Assembly: GCF_003315035.1 (NCBI RefSeq)
Contig: NZ_QNRE01000002.1
Span: 434,001 to 498,000 of the forward strand
Reading direction: 5' to 3'
DNA: 64,000 nt
DNA from: Nocardia puris
Lineage (GTDB): Bacteria; Actinomycetota; Actinomycetes; Mycobacteriales; Mycobacteriaceae
The position numbers and the translations under genes were made by a program. Under the pieces are notes generated by a model. The model made no database searches. It was not told the origin of the DNA and worked only from the letters and a program-made list of their open reading frames with translations. Positions 20,349 to 28,975 of the stretch are shown here, one piece after another; position 1 is the first letter of the stretch; each line of letters starts with the position of its first letter.

Positions 20349-20759
20349 GGGGCTGGGCATTCGGTGAACGCGTGCTGTGCTCGGGCTTTTGGCGCGCTTC
20401 ATCGGCTCTTGCGCCTGCGTCGTCGGTCACGGTGTCGGCGCGTGTCCGAGTAGGGCTCTCGGCGAACTCGAAACGGATCGCCTCCCTCGGAAATAGCCTT
20501 CGCGGGCGTGGTTGTCGCTGCCCATCGGGCCGGGCGTCGGCGATCGTTCGTCGTCAAGGCGGCGCTTTCACCGATCATGTGAGCATGCCGGTCTGAGGAT
20601 GATGGCCCGGTATGAGCTCGAGCCGAGGTGCCCGATCGTCAGGCATATGGCGCGGCGGCACGCGGAATCATCTCGGGACGGTCGCCGACTTCAGGGAGGC
20701 GTCGGCGGGCGGGTGTAGCGTGCGGGCGTCAAGGGTTGACAGGTTGTTCGGGAGGTGCG
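20349..20759. other. Gene-free stretch, 411 bp
   Basis: No coding frame with a ribosome site, hairpin or repeat of note was seen between the M56 peptidase gene and the winged-helix protein gene. A TTGACA at 20736-20741 lies too close to the next start (GTG at 20760) to act as its -35 element. Confidence 0.5.
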
Positions 20760-21866
20760 GTGCGGCTCGGCTGGGATCAGGTGTTCGCGTGGCGGCTGGA
20801 GCGTCAGTTCGTCTCGCGAGTGGCGCGCGGCGGGGTGGGCGAAGTGGTCGGGCGGCTGGCCGGGGTGCAGGCGCAGGTGACGTCGTCGGCGGAGATGGCC
20901 GTGGCGGTCCGGAGCGCGAAGCCAGAGGAAGGGGCGGTGGTCGGCGCGCTCGAGAAGGGCGCGCTGATCAAGACCTGGGCCATGCGCGGGACGCTGCACG
21001 CCCTGCTGCCGAGCGACGCGGCGGCGGTGCTGCCGCTCATGGCGGCGACGAGGAACTGGGAGAAACCCTCGTGGCAGAAGACATTCGGCGCGACGCCCGC
21101 CGAGGTCGCCGCGCTCACCGAGGCGGTCGGCGGCATTCTGGCCGATGCGGCGCTCACGCGCGAGGAACTGGTGGAGGCGCTGCTCGCCGATCGCGCGTTT
21201 CACAAGATGGGGGAGCAGCTGCGTTCCGGTTGGGGCGCGCTGCTGAAACCTCTTGCCTGGCAAGGGGCTTTGTGTCACGGGCCGATGCGCGGCACCAAGG
21301 TCACGTTCACCGCCCCGGCGCGGGCGGTGCCCGGTTGGCGCGGTCTCGCCGACGTGGACGAAGCCGCCGCCACGGCGATCACCGCCTATCTCGGCGCATA
21401 CGGTCCGGCCACGCCGGAGGTGTTCGACGCCTGGCTGACCCGTGGAAATTTGCGTAAGACGCTCGTGCGCGGATGGTTCGCGGAGCTGGGGGACGCGCTC
21501 ACGCCCGTCGACATCGACGGCCGCGCCGCCTACGCCCTCACCGAACACCTCGACGCCCTCGCCGCCGCGAAACCCGACAAGTCCGCCTACCTGCTCGGCC
21601 CGTTCGACCAATACGTGCTCGGTCCTACCACCGCCGACACCGATCTGCTCCCGAAGGAACACCGCTCCGCCGTCAGCCGCACGGCCGGATGGATCGCGCC
21701 GCTCGTTGTGGTGAACGGCCGCATCGTGGGCACTTGGGAACTCGATGGCACCGAGGTCGTGCTCGCGATGTTCGACAACGCGCCGCTGCCGAAGAAGCTG
21801 GACCCGGCACTGGCGCGCGTGGCGGCGGCCGCCGGATCGGAGAAGGTGACCGCGCGGGCCGCGTGA
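20760..21866 (+). CDS. Winged-helix DNA-binding domain protein (HTH_42, AlkZ-like)
   Basis: A 368-residue member of the HTH_42/YcaQ-AlkZ family. The N-terminal motif GRLAGVQAQ contains the Q-x-Q pair that is catalytic in the AlkZ DNA glycosylases acting on interstrand cross-links and alkylated bases. Later segments KTWAMRGTLHAL and YLLGPFDQYVLG are also typical of the family. The GTG at 20760 follows a GGGAGGT ribosome site. Many actinobacterial paralogues have no tested activity, so glycosylase function is inference. Confidence 0.85.
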   Translation: MRLGWDQVFAWRLERQFVSRVARGGVGEVVGRLAGVQAQVTSSAEMAVAVRSAKPEEGAVVGALEKGALIKTWAMRGTLHALLPSDAAAVLPLMAATRNWEKPSWQKTFGATPAEVAALTEAVGGILADAALTREELVEALLADRAFHKMGEQLRSGWGALLKPLAWQGALCHGPMRGTKVTFTAPARAVPGWRGLADVDEAAATAITAYLGAYGPATPEVFDAWLTRGNLRKTLVRGWFAELGDALTPVDIDGRAAYALTEHLDALAAAKPDKSAYLLGPFDQYVLGPTTADTDLLPKEHRSAVSRTAGWIAPLVVVNGRIVGTWELDGTEVVLAMFDNAPLPKKLDPALARVAAAAGSEKVTARAA

Positions 21867-22186
21867 GATAGGCCCGGAGTAGCGCGGCCGCGACAATGAG
21901 AAGTATGCGCCCGGCTGTCGGTGCCGATTCGTTCGGTGTGCGCCCTGGTGCCGGACTCCTGTCGACAACCGCTCCAGCTCAGTGTTCGAGCTCGATGATC
22001 AATCAGCGCGACACCGGAGCGGGCCGCCGACTTGGTCTCGGCTTCGCGACCAAGGTCGACGATCCGGTCCGACGCTTCGAAGCGGACCGCCCACTGTTCG
22101 ATTCGATCGCTCGGCCCGACGACAGCGAGCGGCCGGACGGCGGTTGCCAAGCCGAACAGGCCTCATGCATGGGGTGGCGCGATCGT
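21867..22186. other. Gene-free stretch, 320 bp
   Basis: The gap lies between two convergent genes, the winged-helix protein (+) and the WYL regulator (-). Short open frames exist on both strands but lack ribosome sites and family resemblance. No strong hairpin was found. Confidence 0.45.
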
Positions 22187-23161
22187 TTACGGCATCCCCT
22201 GTGATGGCCTTGACACACTCTTCGCTCCCGCGTTCATCAACCGCCGCGCCAGCACCTCGCATCGCTCCACCAATTCCGGCGGTTCCAGCACTTCGAAGGG
22301 GTGGCCGAGGAGGAGGGTGTGCATCAGGATGGCGTCGATATTCGCACCGCCGCTGCGGACTTCGCAGCTGCTCGCGTCGATCTCGCGGACGACGGCGGCG
22401 GCCGGGGAGACCTGGGCGCGCACGGTGTCGGCGGGCGCGTGGACGAGGAAGCGGGCCTGGTGGGGGTAGACGCGGCTCGCCACCCCTTCCTGCACGTACG
22501 TGGCGGCGTCGGGCCCGGGGCGCGGGTGGAAACGCCAGGTGCGCGCTGATACGTCGCTCATGCGGTCCACGCGGAAGCTGCGCCAGTCGTCGCGATCGAG
22601 GTCGTAGGCGAGCAGGTACCAGCGCCGGTCGGAGGTGACCAGGCGATAGGGCTCGACGCGTCGTCGGGCGGTACCGCCGGCGGACGGGTAATCGAACCCG
22701 GCCTCGACCTCGTCGCGGCAGGCGCGCGCCAGCGTGAGCAGCGCGTCGGAGTCGACCGGCCGGTGCCCGCCCGCGAACGACTCGACCGAGTTCGCCAGCG
22801 TGCGGACCTCGCCGCGCAATCGGGTGGGCAGCACCTGGTCGAGCTTGGTGAGCGCGCGCAGCGCGGCGTCGCCGGTGGCCGCGCTGAGGAGGAGTGAGAC
22901 CGCCGTCGCGATCGCTTCCTCGTCGTCGAGCAGCAGCGGGGGCAAATCTTGGCCGCGGCCGAGCTGATATCCGCCGCCGACACCCTGACTCGCGTGCACC
23001 GGATAGCCCAGCGCCCGCAACCGCTCCACATCGCGGCGGACCGTGCGCGCCGTGACGCCGAGCCGCCCGGCGAGTTCGGGACCCGTCCACACCTGGCGCT
23101 GCTGCAACAGCCCGAGCAGGGTGAGCACGCGCTCGGTCGTCCCGCGTTCCGCATCGCCCAT
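22187..23161 (-). CDS. WYL-domain transcriptional regulator
   Basis: A 324-residue regulator. An HTH_11-type helix-turn-helix covers residues 8-62 (TPELAGRLGV-like region: GPELAGRLGVTARTVRRDVE). The WYL ligand-sensing domain covers about residues 140-220, with RRWYLLAYDLDRDDWRSFRV. A C-terminal WCX-like extension follows. Family members respond to nucleic-acid or nucleotide ligands in stress pathways. The ATG at 23161 was chosen; a 40-codon upstream extension runs through the intergenic region. It is divergent from the VOC protein gene, which is its most likely target. Confidence 0.9.
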   Translation of the reverse strand: MGDAERGTTERVLTLLGLLQQRQVWTGPELAGRLGVTARTVRRDVERLRALGYPVHASQGVGGGYQLGRGQDLPPLLLDDEEAIATAVSLLLSAATGDAALRALTKLDQVLPTRLRGEVRTLANSVESFAGGHRPVDSDALLTLARACRDEVEAGFDYPSAGGTARRRVEPYRLVTSDRRWYLLAYDLDRDDWRSFRVDRMSDVSARTWRFHPRPGPDAATYVQEGVASRVYPHQARFLVHAPADTVRAQVSPAAAVVREIDASSCEVRSGGANIDAILMHTLLLGHPFEVLEPPELVERCEVLARRLMNAGAKSVSRPSQGMP

Positions 23162-23186
23162 CACGTCTTCGAGCTTGCCAGAAATA

Positions 23187-23205
23187 GCGGACCGATCCTG
23201 TCCGC
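23187..23205. promoter_or_regulatory. Inverted repeat between the WYL regulator and VOC genes
   Basis: GCGGAC-CGATCCT-GTCCGC, perfect 6-bp arms with a 7-bp spacer, lies 26 bp upstream of the WYL gene and 54 bp upstream of the VOC gene. It is a candidate operator for the WYL regulator; the assignment is by position only. Confidence 0.45.
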
Positions 23206-23258
23206 GAGGCGTGACAGAGTGGGGGCACACGCACTTCGACACGACGGGAGCACTCCGC

Positions 23259-23720
23259 ATGAGCCGCCACATCCAGATCACGTTCGACGCGCACGACCCG
23301 CGGGCACTGTCGACCTTCTGGCGCGACGCCCTCGGCTATGTCCACCCCGCCCCGCCCGGCGTCGAGCTGCCCGTCGGCACCGACCCGTTGGCGGCGTGGG
23401 ACGAGTTCCTGGACCGACTCGGCGTGCCGCAGGATCAGCGCAACACGAGCTCGGCCGTCGAGGATCCCGACGGCACCGGCCCGCGCCTGTTCTTCCAGCA
23501 GGTGCCGGAGGACAAGGTCGCCAAGAACCGCGTGCACCTCGACGTCCGCGCCGCCCCCGGACTGGAGGGTGAGCAGCGAATGGCGGCGCTGGAGGCCGAA
23601 TGCGACCGGCTCGTCGCGATCGGCGCGAAGCGGGTGCGCCGGTTCGAGCCCGAGCCGCCGCTGAGCGCCGGATTCATCGTGATGACCGACCCCGAGGGCA
23701 ACGAGTTCTGCCTCGACTGA
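23259..23720 (+). CDS. VOC-family (glyoxalase-like) protein
   Basis: A 153-residue protein with the vicinal oxygen chelate fold. It starts with HIQITFDAHDPRALSTFWRD and ends in the family signature FIVMTDPEGNEFCLD. The second strand set contains PRLFFQQVPEDKVAKNRVHL, the variant seen in the Glyoxalase_6 subgroup common in actinobacteria. Metal ligands are expected at H6 and near E149. The reaction is unknown. It is divergent from the WYL regulator. Confidence 0.88.
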   Translation: MSRHIQITFDAHDPRALSTFWRDALGYVHPAPPGVELPVGTDPLAAWDEFLDRLGVPQDQRNTSSAVEDPDGTGPRLFFQQVPEDKVAKNRVHLDVRAAPGLEGEQRMAALEAECDRLVAIGAKRVRRFEPEPPLSAGFIVMTDPEGNEFCLD

Positions 23721-23758
23721 CCAGCGGCCGTGGCGCGACCCGGCGCGCCACGATCGTG

Positions 23759-24511
23759 TCAATCCTTCGTATTCCGCTGCCGCACATACGCTTCGAGTCC
23801 GTCGAGAAGGCGGTGCAGACCGAAGGCGAAGTGGTCGAACTCCGAACCGAACGCATCCTCGGACAGCGAGGCCAGGGTGGGGAAGCGGCCGCTGGAGATG
23901 GCGTTGGTGAGGTAGGGGCCCTGGGTGTTCCAGAACTCGTCCTCGGTCATGCGGGAGCTGCGCTCGGCTTCGCGTTCGTAGAGCTGGTTGCGCGCGAGGC
24001 CGGTGACGTAGCCGGAGATGGTGACGACCACCGAGACGAGTTCCACGTCGGGCAGGCCCATCGCTTTGATACGCGCCAGCACCAGTTCCATGCCCATCGC
24101 CGCGCCGGGGCCGATCACCGGGCGTGACTGGTCGACCTGCAACAGCCACGGGTGGGCGCGGAACATCTCGAGCTGTTCGTAGGCCAGCGCCTCGAGCGCG
24201 GCGCGCCACCCTCCGTCCTCGGGCAGCGGCCCCGCGGGCGCCTGCGCCCGGTCGAGCATGAGATCGAGCAGCTCGGCCTTGCCCGGCACGTACCGGTACA
24301 GCGACATGGTGCCGGTGCCCAGCTCGGTCGCGACCCGGCGCATGGTGACCGCGGCCAGCCCTTCCTCGTCGGCGACTTTCACCGCCGCCGCGATGATGCC
24401 GTCCAAGGTGAGGCCGGGTTTCGGGCCGCGCGTCGGACGCGGCGCGGTATCCCACAGCAGGTCGAGTGTGCGCGCGAGATCGCCGCTGCCGCTGGCCTCC
24501 GTAGTCGTCAT
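23759..24511 (-). CDS. TetR-family repressor of the DrrAB-type exporter
   Basis: A 250-residue TetR-family regulator. The helix-turn-helix is GLAAVTMRRVATELGTGTMS followed by LYRYVPGKAELLDL, about residues 50-85. The C-terminal ligand domain is of the tetracycline-repressor-like TetR_C type, as in repressors of drug pumps. It is divergent from the ABC exporter pair at 24614, and a 44-bp operator-like dyad lies between them. It probably represses both itself and the exporter until a drug-like ligand binds. Confidence 0.92.
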   Translation of the reverse strand: MTTTEASGSGDLARTLDLLWDTAPRPTRGPKPGLTLDGIIAAAVKVADEEGLAAVTMRRVATELGTGTMSLYRYVPGKAELLDLMLDRAQAPAGPLPEDGGWRAALEALAYEQLEMFRAHPWLLQVDQSRPVIGPGAAMGMELVLARIKAMGLPDVELVSVVVTISGYVTGLARNQLYEREAERSSRMTEDEFWNTQGPYLTNAISSGRFPTLASLSEDAFGSEFDHFAFGLHRLLDGLEAYVRQRNTKD

Positions 24512-24551
24512 GTCGTTCAGGTTAACCCGTGGAAATCCGGACTGGACGAAA

Positions 24552-24595
24552 AACTGGGTACGTTGTACTCTCATTTGGGTACAACGTACCCAGTT
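24552..24595. promoter_or_regulatory. Large operator with 17-bp perfect arms between tetR and drrA-like genes
   Basis: AACTGGGTACGTTGTAC at 24552-24568 is repeated exactly in inverted orientation at 24579-24595, separated by TCTCATTTGG. Each arm is itself a short dyad (GGGTAC-N3-GTAC). The right arm, GGGTAC-AAC-GTACCC, is perfect. The layout suggests two TetR dimers side by side. It ends 18 bp before the exporter start codon. Confidence 0.85.
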
Positions 24596-24613
24596 ATATG
24601 AGGGAGGACTCGG

Positions 24614-25573
24614 GTGACCGAATACGCGGTGCGGGCCGAAGGGTTGCGCAAGAAATACGGCGACAAGTACGCCCTCGACGGGTTCGACCTCACGGTGCGC
24701 CGGGGCACCGTCCACGGCCTGCTCGGACCCAACGGCGCGGGCAAGACCACGGCGGTGCGGATCCTGAGCACCCTGCTGACCCTCGACGGCGGGCACGCGA
24801 CGGTGGCGGGGCTCGACGTCGCGACCCAGGCCCGCGAGGTCCGCTCCCGCATCGGCCTCACGGGTCAGTACGCGGCGGTCGATGAGGTGCTGACCGGGCG
24901 GCAGAACCTCGAGATGTTCGGCAGGCTCTTCCATCTCGGCGGCCGGCGCGCCCGTGCCCGCGCCGCCGAACTGCTCGAGCGCTTCGACCTGACCGACGCC
25001 GCGAACCGCGGGGTCGGCAAGTACAGCGGCGGCATGCGGCGCAGGCTCGACCTGGCGGCCTCGATGATCCTGTCGCCGGACATCCTGTTCCTCGACGAGC
25101 CGACCACCGGCCTGGACCCGCGCAGCCGCGGCGAGGTGTGGGAGTCGGTGCGGCAGTTGGTCGCCGACGGCACCACGGTTCTGCTCACGACGCAGTACCT
25201 GGAGGAGGCCGACCGGCTCGCCTCCCGGATCACGGTGATCGACCAGGGCCGCGCCATCGCCGACGACACCCCCGACGGGCTCAAGACCACCGTGGGCGGC
25301 GACATGATCGAGGTCGTCGCGACGGTGCCCGGCGATCTGCGCCTTGTCGCGAAGATCGTCTCCCGGGTGTGCACGGGCGAGCCGGAGATCGTGGAGGCCG
25401 AACGCCGCGTCTACGCGCCGGTGGCCGATCGCGTCGCCGCGCTCACCGACGTGGCCCGCACCCTCCAGGACGAAGGCCTCGAAGTGGAGGACCTGGGCCT
25501 GCGCAGGCCGAGCCTGGACGACGTCTTCCTGCATCTGACCGGACACCGCACGCTCGCCGAGGAGGCCGCCTGA
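24614..25573 (+). CDS. Drug-resistance ABC transporter ATPase (DrrA-type)
   Basis: A 319-residue ABC ATPase of the daunorubicin-resistance DrrA subfamily. Walker A is GPNGAGKTT, the signature is [12 protein letters not shown], and Walker B is [12 protein letters not shown]. The DrrA-type C-terminal domain (about residues 230-319) ends in [18 protein letters not shown]. The GTG start at 24614 has an AGGGAGGA site. The stop overlaps the permease start as TGATGA. It energises export of amphipathic drugs or lipids through the partner permease. Confidence 0.93.
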   Translation: MTEYAVRAEGLRKKYGDKYALDGFDLTVRRGTVHGLLGPNGAGKTTAVRILSTLLTLDGGHATVAGLDVATQAREVRSRIGLTGQYAAVDEVLTGRQNLEMFGRLFHLGGRRARARAAELLERFDLTDAANRGVGKYSGGMRRRLDLAASMILSPDILFLDEPTTGLDPRSRGEVWESVRQLVADGTTVLLTTQYLEEADRLASRITVIDQGRAIADDTPDGLKTTVGGDMIEVVATVPGDLRLVAKIVSRVCTGEPEIVEAERRVYAPVADRVAALTDVARTLQDEGLEVEDLGLRRPSLDDVFLHLTGHRTLAEEAA

Positions 25574-26394
25574 TGACCACCGTGAATCTCGCCCCGCAGC
25601 AGCGCTCGCGCGCCTACTGGGTGCTGGCCGACTGCTGGAACGTGGTGCGCCGCGGGCTCACCCACTACCAGCGCCAGCCGGTGAACATCCTGTGGCAGCT
25701 CGGGTTCCCGATCGTGTCGGTGCTGCTCTACGGCTACGTCTTCGGCAGCGCGATGAGTGTGCCGGGCGGCGGCGACTACCGCGACTTCCTGATGCCCGGC
25801 ATGTTCGTGATGACCATGGCGTTCGGCTTCATGAACACCGCCACGCTGGTGGTCTACGACTCCACCAAGGGCGTGATCGACCGGTTCCGCTCCATGCCGA
25901 TGTCGCCCTCGGCGGTGGTGTCGGGGCGCGCGGTGACCGATCTGCTGCTGGCCTGCGCGGAACTGGGCATCCTGATGATCACGGCGCTGGTGATCGGCTG
26001 GCGGCCCGAAGGCGGCGTCGTCGCCATCGCGACCGCGTTCGTGCTGCTGCTGTGGCTGCGGTTCGCGCTGATCTGGGTGGGCGTGTGGCTCGGGCTGATG
26101 GTGCCGAACCCCGAAGCGGCGGGCAGCCTCTACGCCGTGGCGTTCCCGTTGACGATGATCTCGAGCGTCTTCGTGGCGCCGCAGCTGATGCCGACGTGGC
26201 TCGGACACGTGGCGGCGTGGAACCCGATCTCGTCCACGGCGACCGCCACCCGCGAGCTGTTCGAGACACCGGCGGGCAGTGGCGAGTCCTGGATCGAGCA
26301 GAACGCCGCGCTGATGTCGGTGGTGTGGCCGCTGCTCATCACGGCGATCTTCGTGCCGCTCGCGGTGCGCAGGTTCCAGCGCTTGTCGCGGTGA
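25573..26394 (+). CDS. ABC-2 type drug exporter permease (DrrB-type)
   Basis: The 273-residue membrane partner, with six hydrophobic segments from about residue 45. Typical DrrB features are [39 protein letters not shown] between segments 2 and 3, and [20 protein letters not shown] near the C-terminus. It overlaps drrA by one codon and ends just before a strong terminator hairpin, so the two genes form a closed operon under the TetR protein. Confidence 0.92.
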   Translation: MTTVNLAPQQRSRAYWVLADCWNVVRRGLTHYQRQPVNILWQLGFPIVSVLLYGYVFGSAMSVPGGGDYRDFLMPGMFVMTMAFGFMNTATLVVYDSTKGVIDRFRSMPMSPSAVVSGRAVTDLLLACAELGILMITALVIGWRPEGGVVAIATAFVLLLWLRFALIWVGVWLGLMVPNPEAAGSLYAVAFPLTMISSVFVAPQLMPTWLGHVAAWNPISSTATATRELFETPAGSGESWIEQNAALMSVVWPLLITAIFVPLAVRRFQRLSR

Positions 26395-26400
26395 GGATGT

Positions 26401-26426
26401 GGGCCGGACTCTTCGGGGTCCGGCCC
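26401..26426 (+). terminator. Terminator hairpin after the drrAB-like operon
   Basis: GGGCCGGAC and GTCCGGCCC form a perfect 9-bp stem with an 8-nt loop, starting 6 bp after the permease stop. There is no T-tract, as is usual in high-GC actinobacteria. Confidence 0.75.
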
Positions 26427-26518
26427 ATCGCCGTCTCCCGAATCAGTCGTCGTGCGGGGTGAATGCGCCTGGCGGGCGCCCTCGAACGGCGGCGACCCCG
26501 GCCCACTATGCTGCGCAC

Positions 26519-26935
26519 GTGACGGAAGCCCGTGTGGAAACGCTGATCGACACCGTGGCCTGGGTGCACATCGTGCAAGGCCGCATCCTGTGCGGGCGGC
26601 CGGCGGGCAAAGACGTCTTCTTCATCCCCGGCGGCAAACGCGAAGGCGACGAGACGGATCTGCAAACGCTGGTGCGCGAGATCGAGGAAGAGCTCACCGT
26701 GCGGTTGCGGCCGGAGACGGTGCGCCACGTCGGCACCTACGAGGCGCCGGCGCAGGTGCCGCCGAACGGCGTGACGGTCCGGATGAGCTGCTACACCGCC
26801 GAATACGAGGGCACGCTCACCCCGAGCAGCGAGATCGCCGAAACCGCCTGGTTCACCGCGGCGGATCGTGCCCTGGTGCCCCCGGTCGACCAGCTGCTGT
26901 TCGACGAACTGGTCGGCCGGGAACTGCTGAGCTGA
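26519..26935 (+). CDS. NUDIX hydrolase
   Basis: A 138-residue NUDIX protein. The NUDIX box is GGKREGDETDLQTLVREIEEEL. It matches the G-x5-E-x7-REUxEE pattern, but the usual glycine after the EE pair is replaced by leucine. The preceding strand FFIPGG places it among small nucleotide-pyrophosphate hydrolases; the substrate is unknown. The GTG at 26519 is the chosen start, since the longer open frame upstream overlaps the terminator. It converges with the small secreted protein at 26947, 11 bp away. Confidence 0.88.
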   Translation: MTEARVETLIDTVAWVHIVQGRILCGRPAGKDVFFIPGGKREGDETDLQTLVREIEEELTVRLRPETVRHVGTYEAPAQVPPNGVTVRMSCYTAEYEGTLTPSSEIAETAWFTAADRALVPPVDQLLFDELVGRELLS

Positions 26936-26946
26936 ATGGGTGGGGC

Positions 26947-27153
26947 TCAGCAGTACGGATAGCTCGATCCGAGGAACCGGCCCGTGAGCAAGCAGACCAG
27001 GGCCTCGAGGGCTTCGCGGGGGTAGGTCGCGGACGCGCTGGACGAGCCGGAGTCGGTCGGTGCCGCCGACGCGGGTGCGGCGACACCGCCGAACAGGGCG
27101 GCGGTGACCGCGCAGACGGCGACGATTCGACTGATTCCCGGGGATGATTTCAC
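26947..27153 (-). CDS. Small secreted two-cysteine protein A
   Basis: A 68-residue precursor. A Sec signal peptide (KSSPGISR, hydrophobic core, then PASA) should be cut after residue 30 and release about 38 residues. The mature protein has a Ser/Ala-rich start and ends in VCLLTGRFLGSSYPYC. The two cysteines are 14 residues apart and the last is the final residue. The GTG at 27153 has a strong AAGGAGAA ribosome site. It is a paralogue of the gene at 27309 and lies on the same strand downstream of the conservon. I recognise no family. Confidence 0.75.
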   Translation of the reverse strand: MKSSPGISRIVAVCAVTAALFGGVAAPASAAPTDSGSSSASATYPREALEALVCLLTGRFLGSSYPYC

Positions 27154-27175
27154 GGTGTTCTCCTTCTTTCCGCGA

Positions 27176-27185
27176 TGAGTATCGG
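27176..27185 (-). promoter_or_regulatory. Shared promoter-like box of secreted protein A
   Basis: Read on the minus strand, CCGATACTCA lies 22 bp upstream of the GTG. The same 10 bases stand in front of the paralogous gene (27538-27547). GATACT resembles a -10 element. No matching -35 was found at the standard spacing in either copy. Confidence 0.45.
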
Positions 27186-27308
27186 ACGCGAAGGAGCGGG
27201 AATCGCAGCCCTCAATCATTGGGCCAAGAGCGTTGGGAGACGTTGGGGCGCAACGCCTTTGGAAGTTTCCACGCGAGGATCGCACGGTGCGGCCTCGCCG
27301 CGCACGAC

Positions 27309-27509
27309 TCAGCAGAGCGGGTACTTGGACCCGACGAGCTCGCCGCGGAAGAAGCACACGATGAGCTCCACGACCGAGCGGGCCGCGTCGGCGGACCCGG
27401 TACCCGGACCGGGGTCCGCCGCGGCCACGCCCGCGCCCGAACCGCACACCAGAGCGGCCGACACGGCGAACGCGGCTACGCCCTTGCTGAACCTGGACGA
27501 CATCTTCAT
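27309..27509 (-). CDS. Small secreted two-cysteine protein B
   Basis: A 66-residue precursor with a signal peptide (KMSSRFSKGVAAF, then AGVAAA) cut near residue 31. The mature part of about 35 residues starts DPGPGTGSADAA and ends in VCFFRGELVGSKYPLC. It shares V-C-x3-G-x3-G-S-x-Y-P-x-C with protein A, including the terminal cysteine. The ATG at 27509 has AAGGAG about 10 bp upstream. It follows the GTPase gene cvnD by 104 bp and has its own promoter-like box. The function is unknown; a disulfide-closed C-terminal hairpin is plausible. Confidence 0.75.
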   Translation of the reverse strand: MKMSSRFSKGVAAFAVSAALVCGSGAGVAAADPGPGTGSADAARSVVELIVCFFRGELVGSKYPLC

Positions 27510-27537
27510 TTCGACACTCCTTCGACACGCGACACGC

Positions 27538-27547
27538 TGAGTATCGG
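27538..27547 (-). promoter_or_regulatory. Shared promoter-like box of secreted protein B
   Basis: A second copy of CCGATACTCA (minus strand), 28 bp upstream of the ATG, identical to the box in front of protein A. The surrounding bases are also similar (CG-N-CCGATACTCA), which suggests common control or a recent duplication. Confidence 0.45.
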
Positions 27548-27613
27548 CCGTGAGGGGGGAGCGAGGCAGACCCCAATCGCGCGGGCACCACCAACGGGGG
27601 GGAGCGGTGTGGT

Positions 27614-28228
27614 TCAGGTGGTGACCGGTTCGCGCCCCGCCAGTTCGATGAGATGCTGCACCAGCGTGAGCAGGACGTTCTTCGCCGAGTCGCGGTGGCG
27701 GGCGTCGCAGAGCATCACCGGGGTGTGCGGTTCGAGGTCGAGCGCCTCGCGCACTTCCTGTTCGGTGTAGCGGGGCGCGCCGTCGAAACAGTTGACGCCC
27801 ACCATGAACGGCAGCCCGCGCCGTTCGAAGAAGTCCACCGCCGCGAACGAACTGCCCAGCCTGCGGGTGTCGGCCAGCACCACCGCGCCCAGCGCGCCGC
27901 GCGAGAGTTCGTCCCACAGGAACCAGAACCGGTCCTGTCCGGGCGTGCCGAACAGGTAGAGCACCAGATCGCGGTCGATGGTGATGCGGCCGAAATCCAA
28001 GGCGACCGTGGTGGTCTGCTTGGACTCCACACCGGACAAGTCGTCGACGCCGGAGCTGACCTCGGTGATGAGTTCCTCGGTGCGCAGCGGGGCTATCTCG
28101 CTGATCGCCGAGACCATCGTGGTCTTGCCGACGCCGAAACCACCGGCGATGAGGATCTTGACCGACGCGGCCAAGTGTTGGGGCCCCTGCGGGTCGAGCC
28201 GTGCGGGGTCAAAGTTTTCTGATGCCAT
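27614..28228 (-). CDS. Conservon small GTPase (CvnD-type)
   Basis: A 204-residue Rab/MglA-like GTPase, the last gene of the conservon. The P-loop is GGFGVGKTT, the switch region reads TVALDFGRITID, the second metal box is LFGTPGQDRFWF, and the base-recognition loop is VGVNCFDG, with N but no classic NKxD. In Streptomyces conservons the GTPase works downstream of the sensor kinase with the Roadblock and DUF742 partners at the membrane. The start at 28228 overlaps the DUF742 gene by 20 bp. Confidence 0.92.
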   Translation of the reverse strand: MASENFDPARLDPQGPQHLAASVKILIAGGFGVGKTTMVSAISEIAPLRTEELITEVSSGVDDLSGVESKQTTTVALDFGRITIDRDLVLYLFGTPGQDRFWFLWDELSRGALGAVVLADTRRLGSSFAAVDFFERRGLPFMVGVNCFDGAPRYTEQEVREALDLEPHTPVMLCDARHRDSAKNVLLTLVQHLIELAGREPVTT

Positions 28229-28583
28229 CCAGTACCGCTCGCAATATGTTGAGATCGCCGGGGCCGGCCTCCGTGTGTGCCGGAGCCCGGAAGATCAAGT
28301 GTCCCTCGCCGATCAGGTCGCCGACGAGAATCTTTGTCACCGCAAGAGGAAGTTTCAAGTTCGCCGCGACTTCGGCCACCGATTGCGGCTCCCGGCACAG
28401 CGCTATGATGCGCCCGTACTCCGGCTCCGGCCTGCGCAGCGGGGGTGCGGGCACCGCGGCGGTGACCACCGTGGCGATGTCCAGATCATGGGCCGTGCCC
28501 ATGGTGCGGCCGCGCGTGAGGGCGTAGGGCCGGATCAGCGGTCCGGCCGCCTCGTCGAACCACGGCTCCCCCCGGCGCGTCAT
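28209..28583 (-). CDS. Conservon DUF742 protein (CvnC-type)
   Basis: A 124-residue DUF742 protein. It begins PWFDEAAGPLIRPYALTRGRT and has a winged-helix-like second half with LCREPQSVAEVAANLKLPLAVTKILVGDL, followed by GHLIF. These are the diagnostic blocks of DUF742. It sits between the Roadblock and GTPase genes and overlaps both (ATGA with the former). The role is as adaptor between Roadblock and GTPase, by analogy with studied conservons. Confidence 0.92.
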   Translation of the reverse strand: MTRRGEPWFDEAAGPLIRPYALTRGRTMGTAHDLDIATVVTAAVPAPPLRRPEPEYGRIIALCREPQSVAEVAANLKLPLAVTKILVGDLIGEGHLIFRAPAHTEAGPGDLNILRAVLDGIRKL

Positions 28584-28975
28584 GGCAAGCGCGCGGGGGT
28601 GGAGAGATAAGTACCGACACGCTGCACGGTGACGTTCATTTCGTAGGCCACCATGCCCAGGTTCGCCGAATCCGACGCCTGCAGAGCCAGACACGCGTTG
28701 TCGCCGGCGGCGGTGACGAACAGGACGGCGCGGTCGAGTTCGATCACGGCCTGGCGCACGCCGCCGCCGTCGAAGCGGCTGCCCGCGCTGCGCGCCAGAC
28801 CGTAGAGCGTCGATGACATCGCGGCGAAATGCTCGGCGTCGTCACGGCTGAAGGCGGTCGAGCGGCCGAGCAGCAGCCCGTCGGTGGACAGCACCACCGC
28901 GTGCCGCACACCGGCCAGCCGATCCACCAGATCGTCCAGGAGCCAGTTGAGGTCGCCGGATTGGGGAGCGGTCAC
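28580..28975 (-). CDS. Conservon Roadblock/LC7 protein (CvnB-type)
   Basis: A 131-residue Roadblock/LC7-fold protein: LNWLLDDLVDRLAGVRHAVV, STDGLLLGRS, then the C-terminal block EMNVTVQRVGTYLSTP. Proteins of this family act as regulators of the cognate small GTPase. The GTG at 28975 overlaps the kinase stop as GTGA, and its own stop overlaps the DUF742 start as ATGA, so the four genes are translationally chained. Confidence 0.92.
   Translation of the reverse strand: MTAPQSGDLNWLLDDLVDRLAGVRHAVVLSTDGLLLGRSTAFSRDDAEHFAAMSSTLYGLARSAGSRFDGGGVRQAVIELDRAVLFVTAAGDNACLALQASDSANLGMVAYEMNVTVQRVGTYLSTPARLP

Noticed and set aside
20736..20741. TTGACA as a -35 element for the winged-helix protein gene
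   Set aside because: It lies 18 bp from the GTG start, leaving no space for a -10 element and leader with the GGGAGGT ribosome site.
23759..25546. A 595-codon frame that joins the TetR gene to sequence antisense to the DrrA-type gene
   Set aside because: The TetR protein starts normally at 24511. The extension crosses the operator and is antisense to an ABC ATPase with all its motifs.
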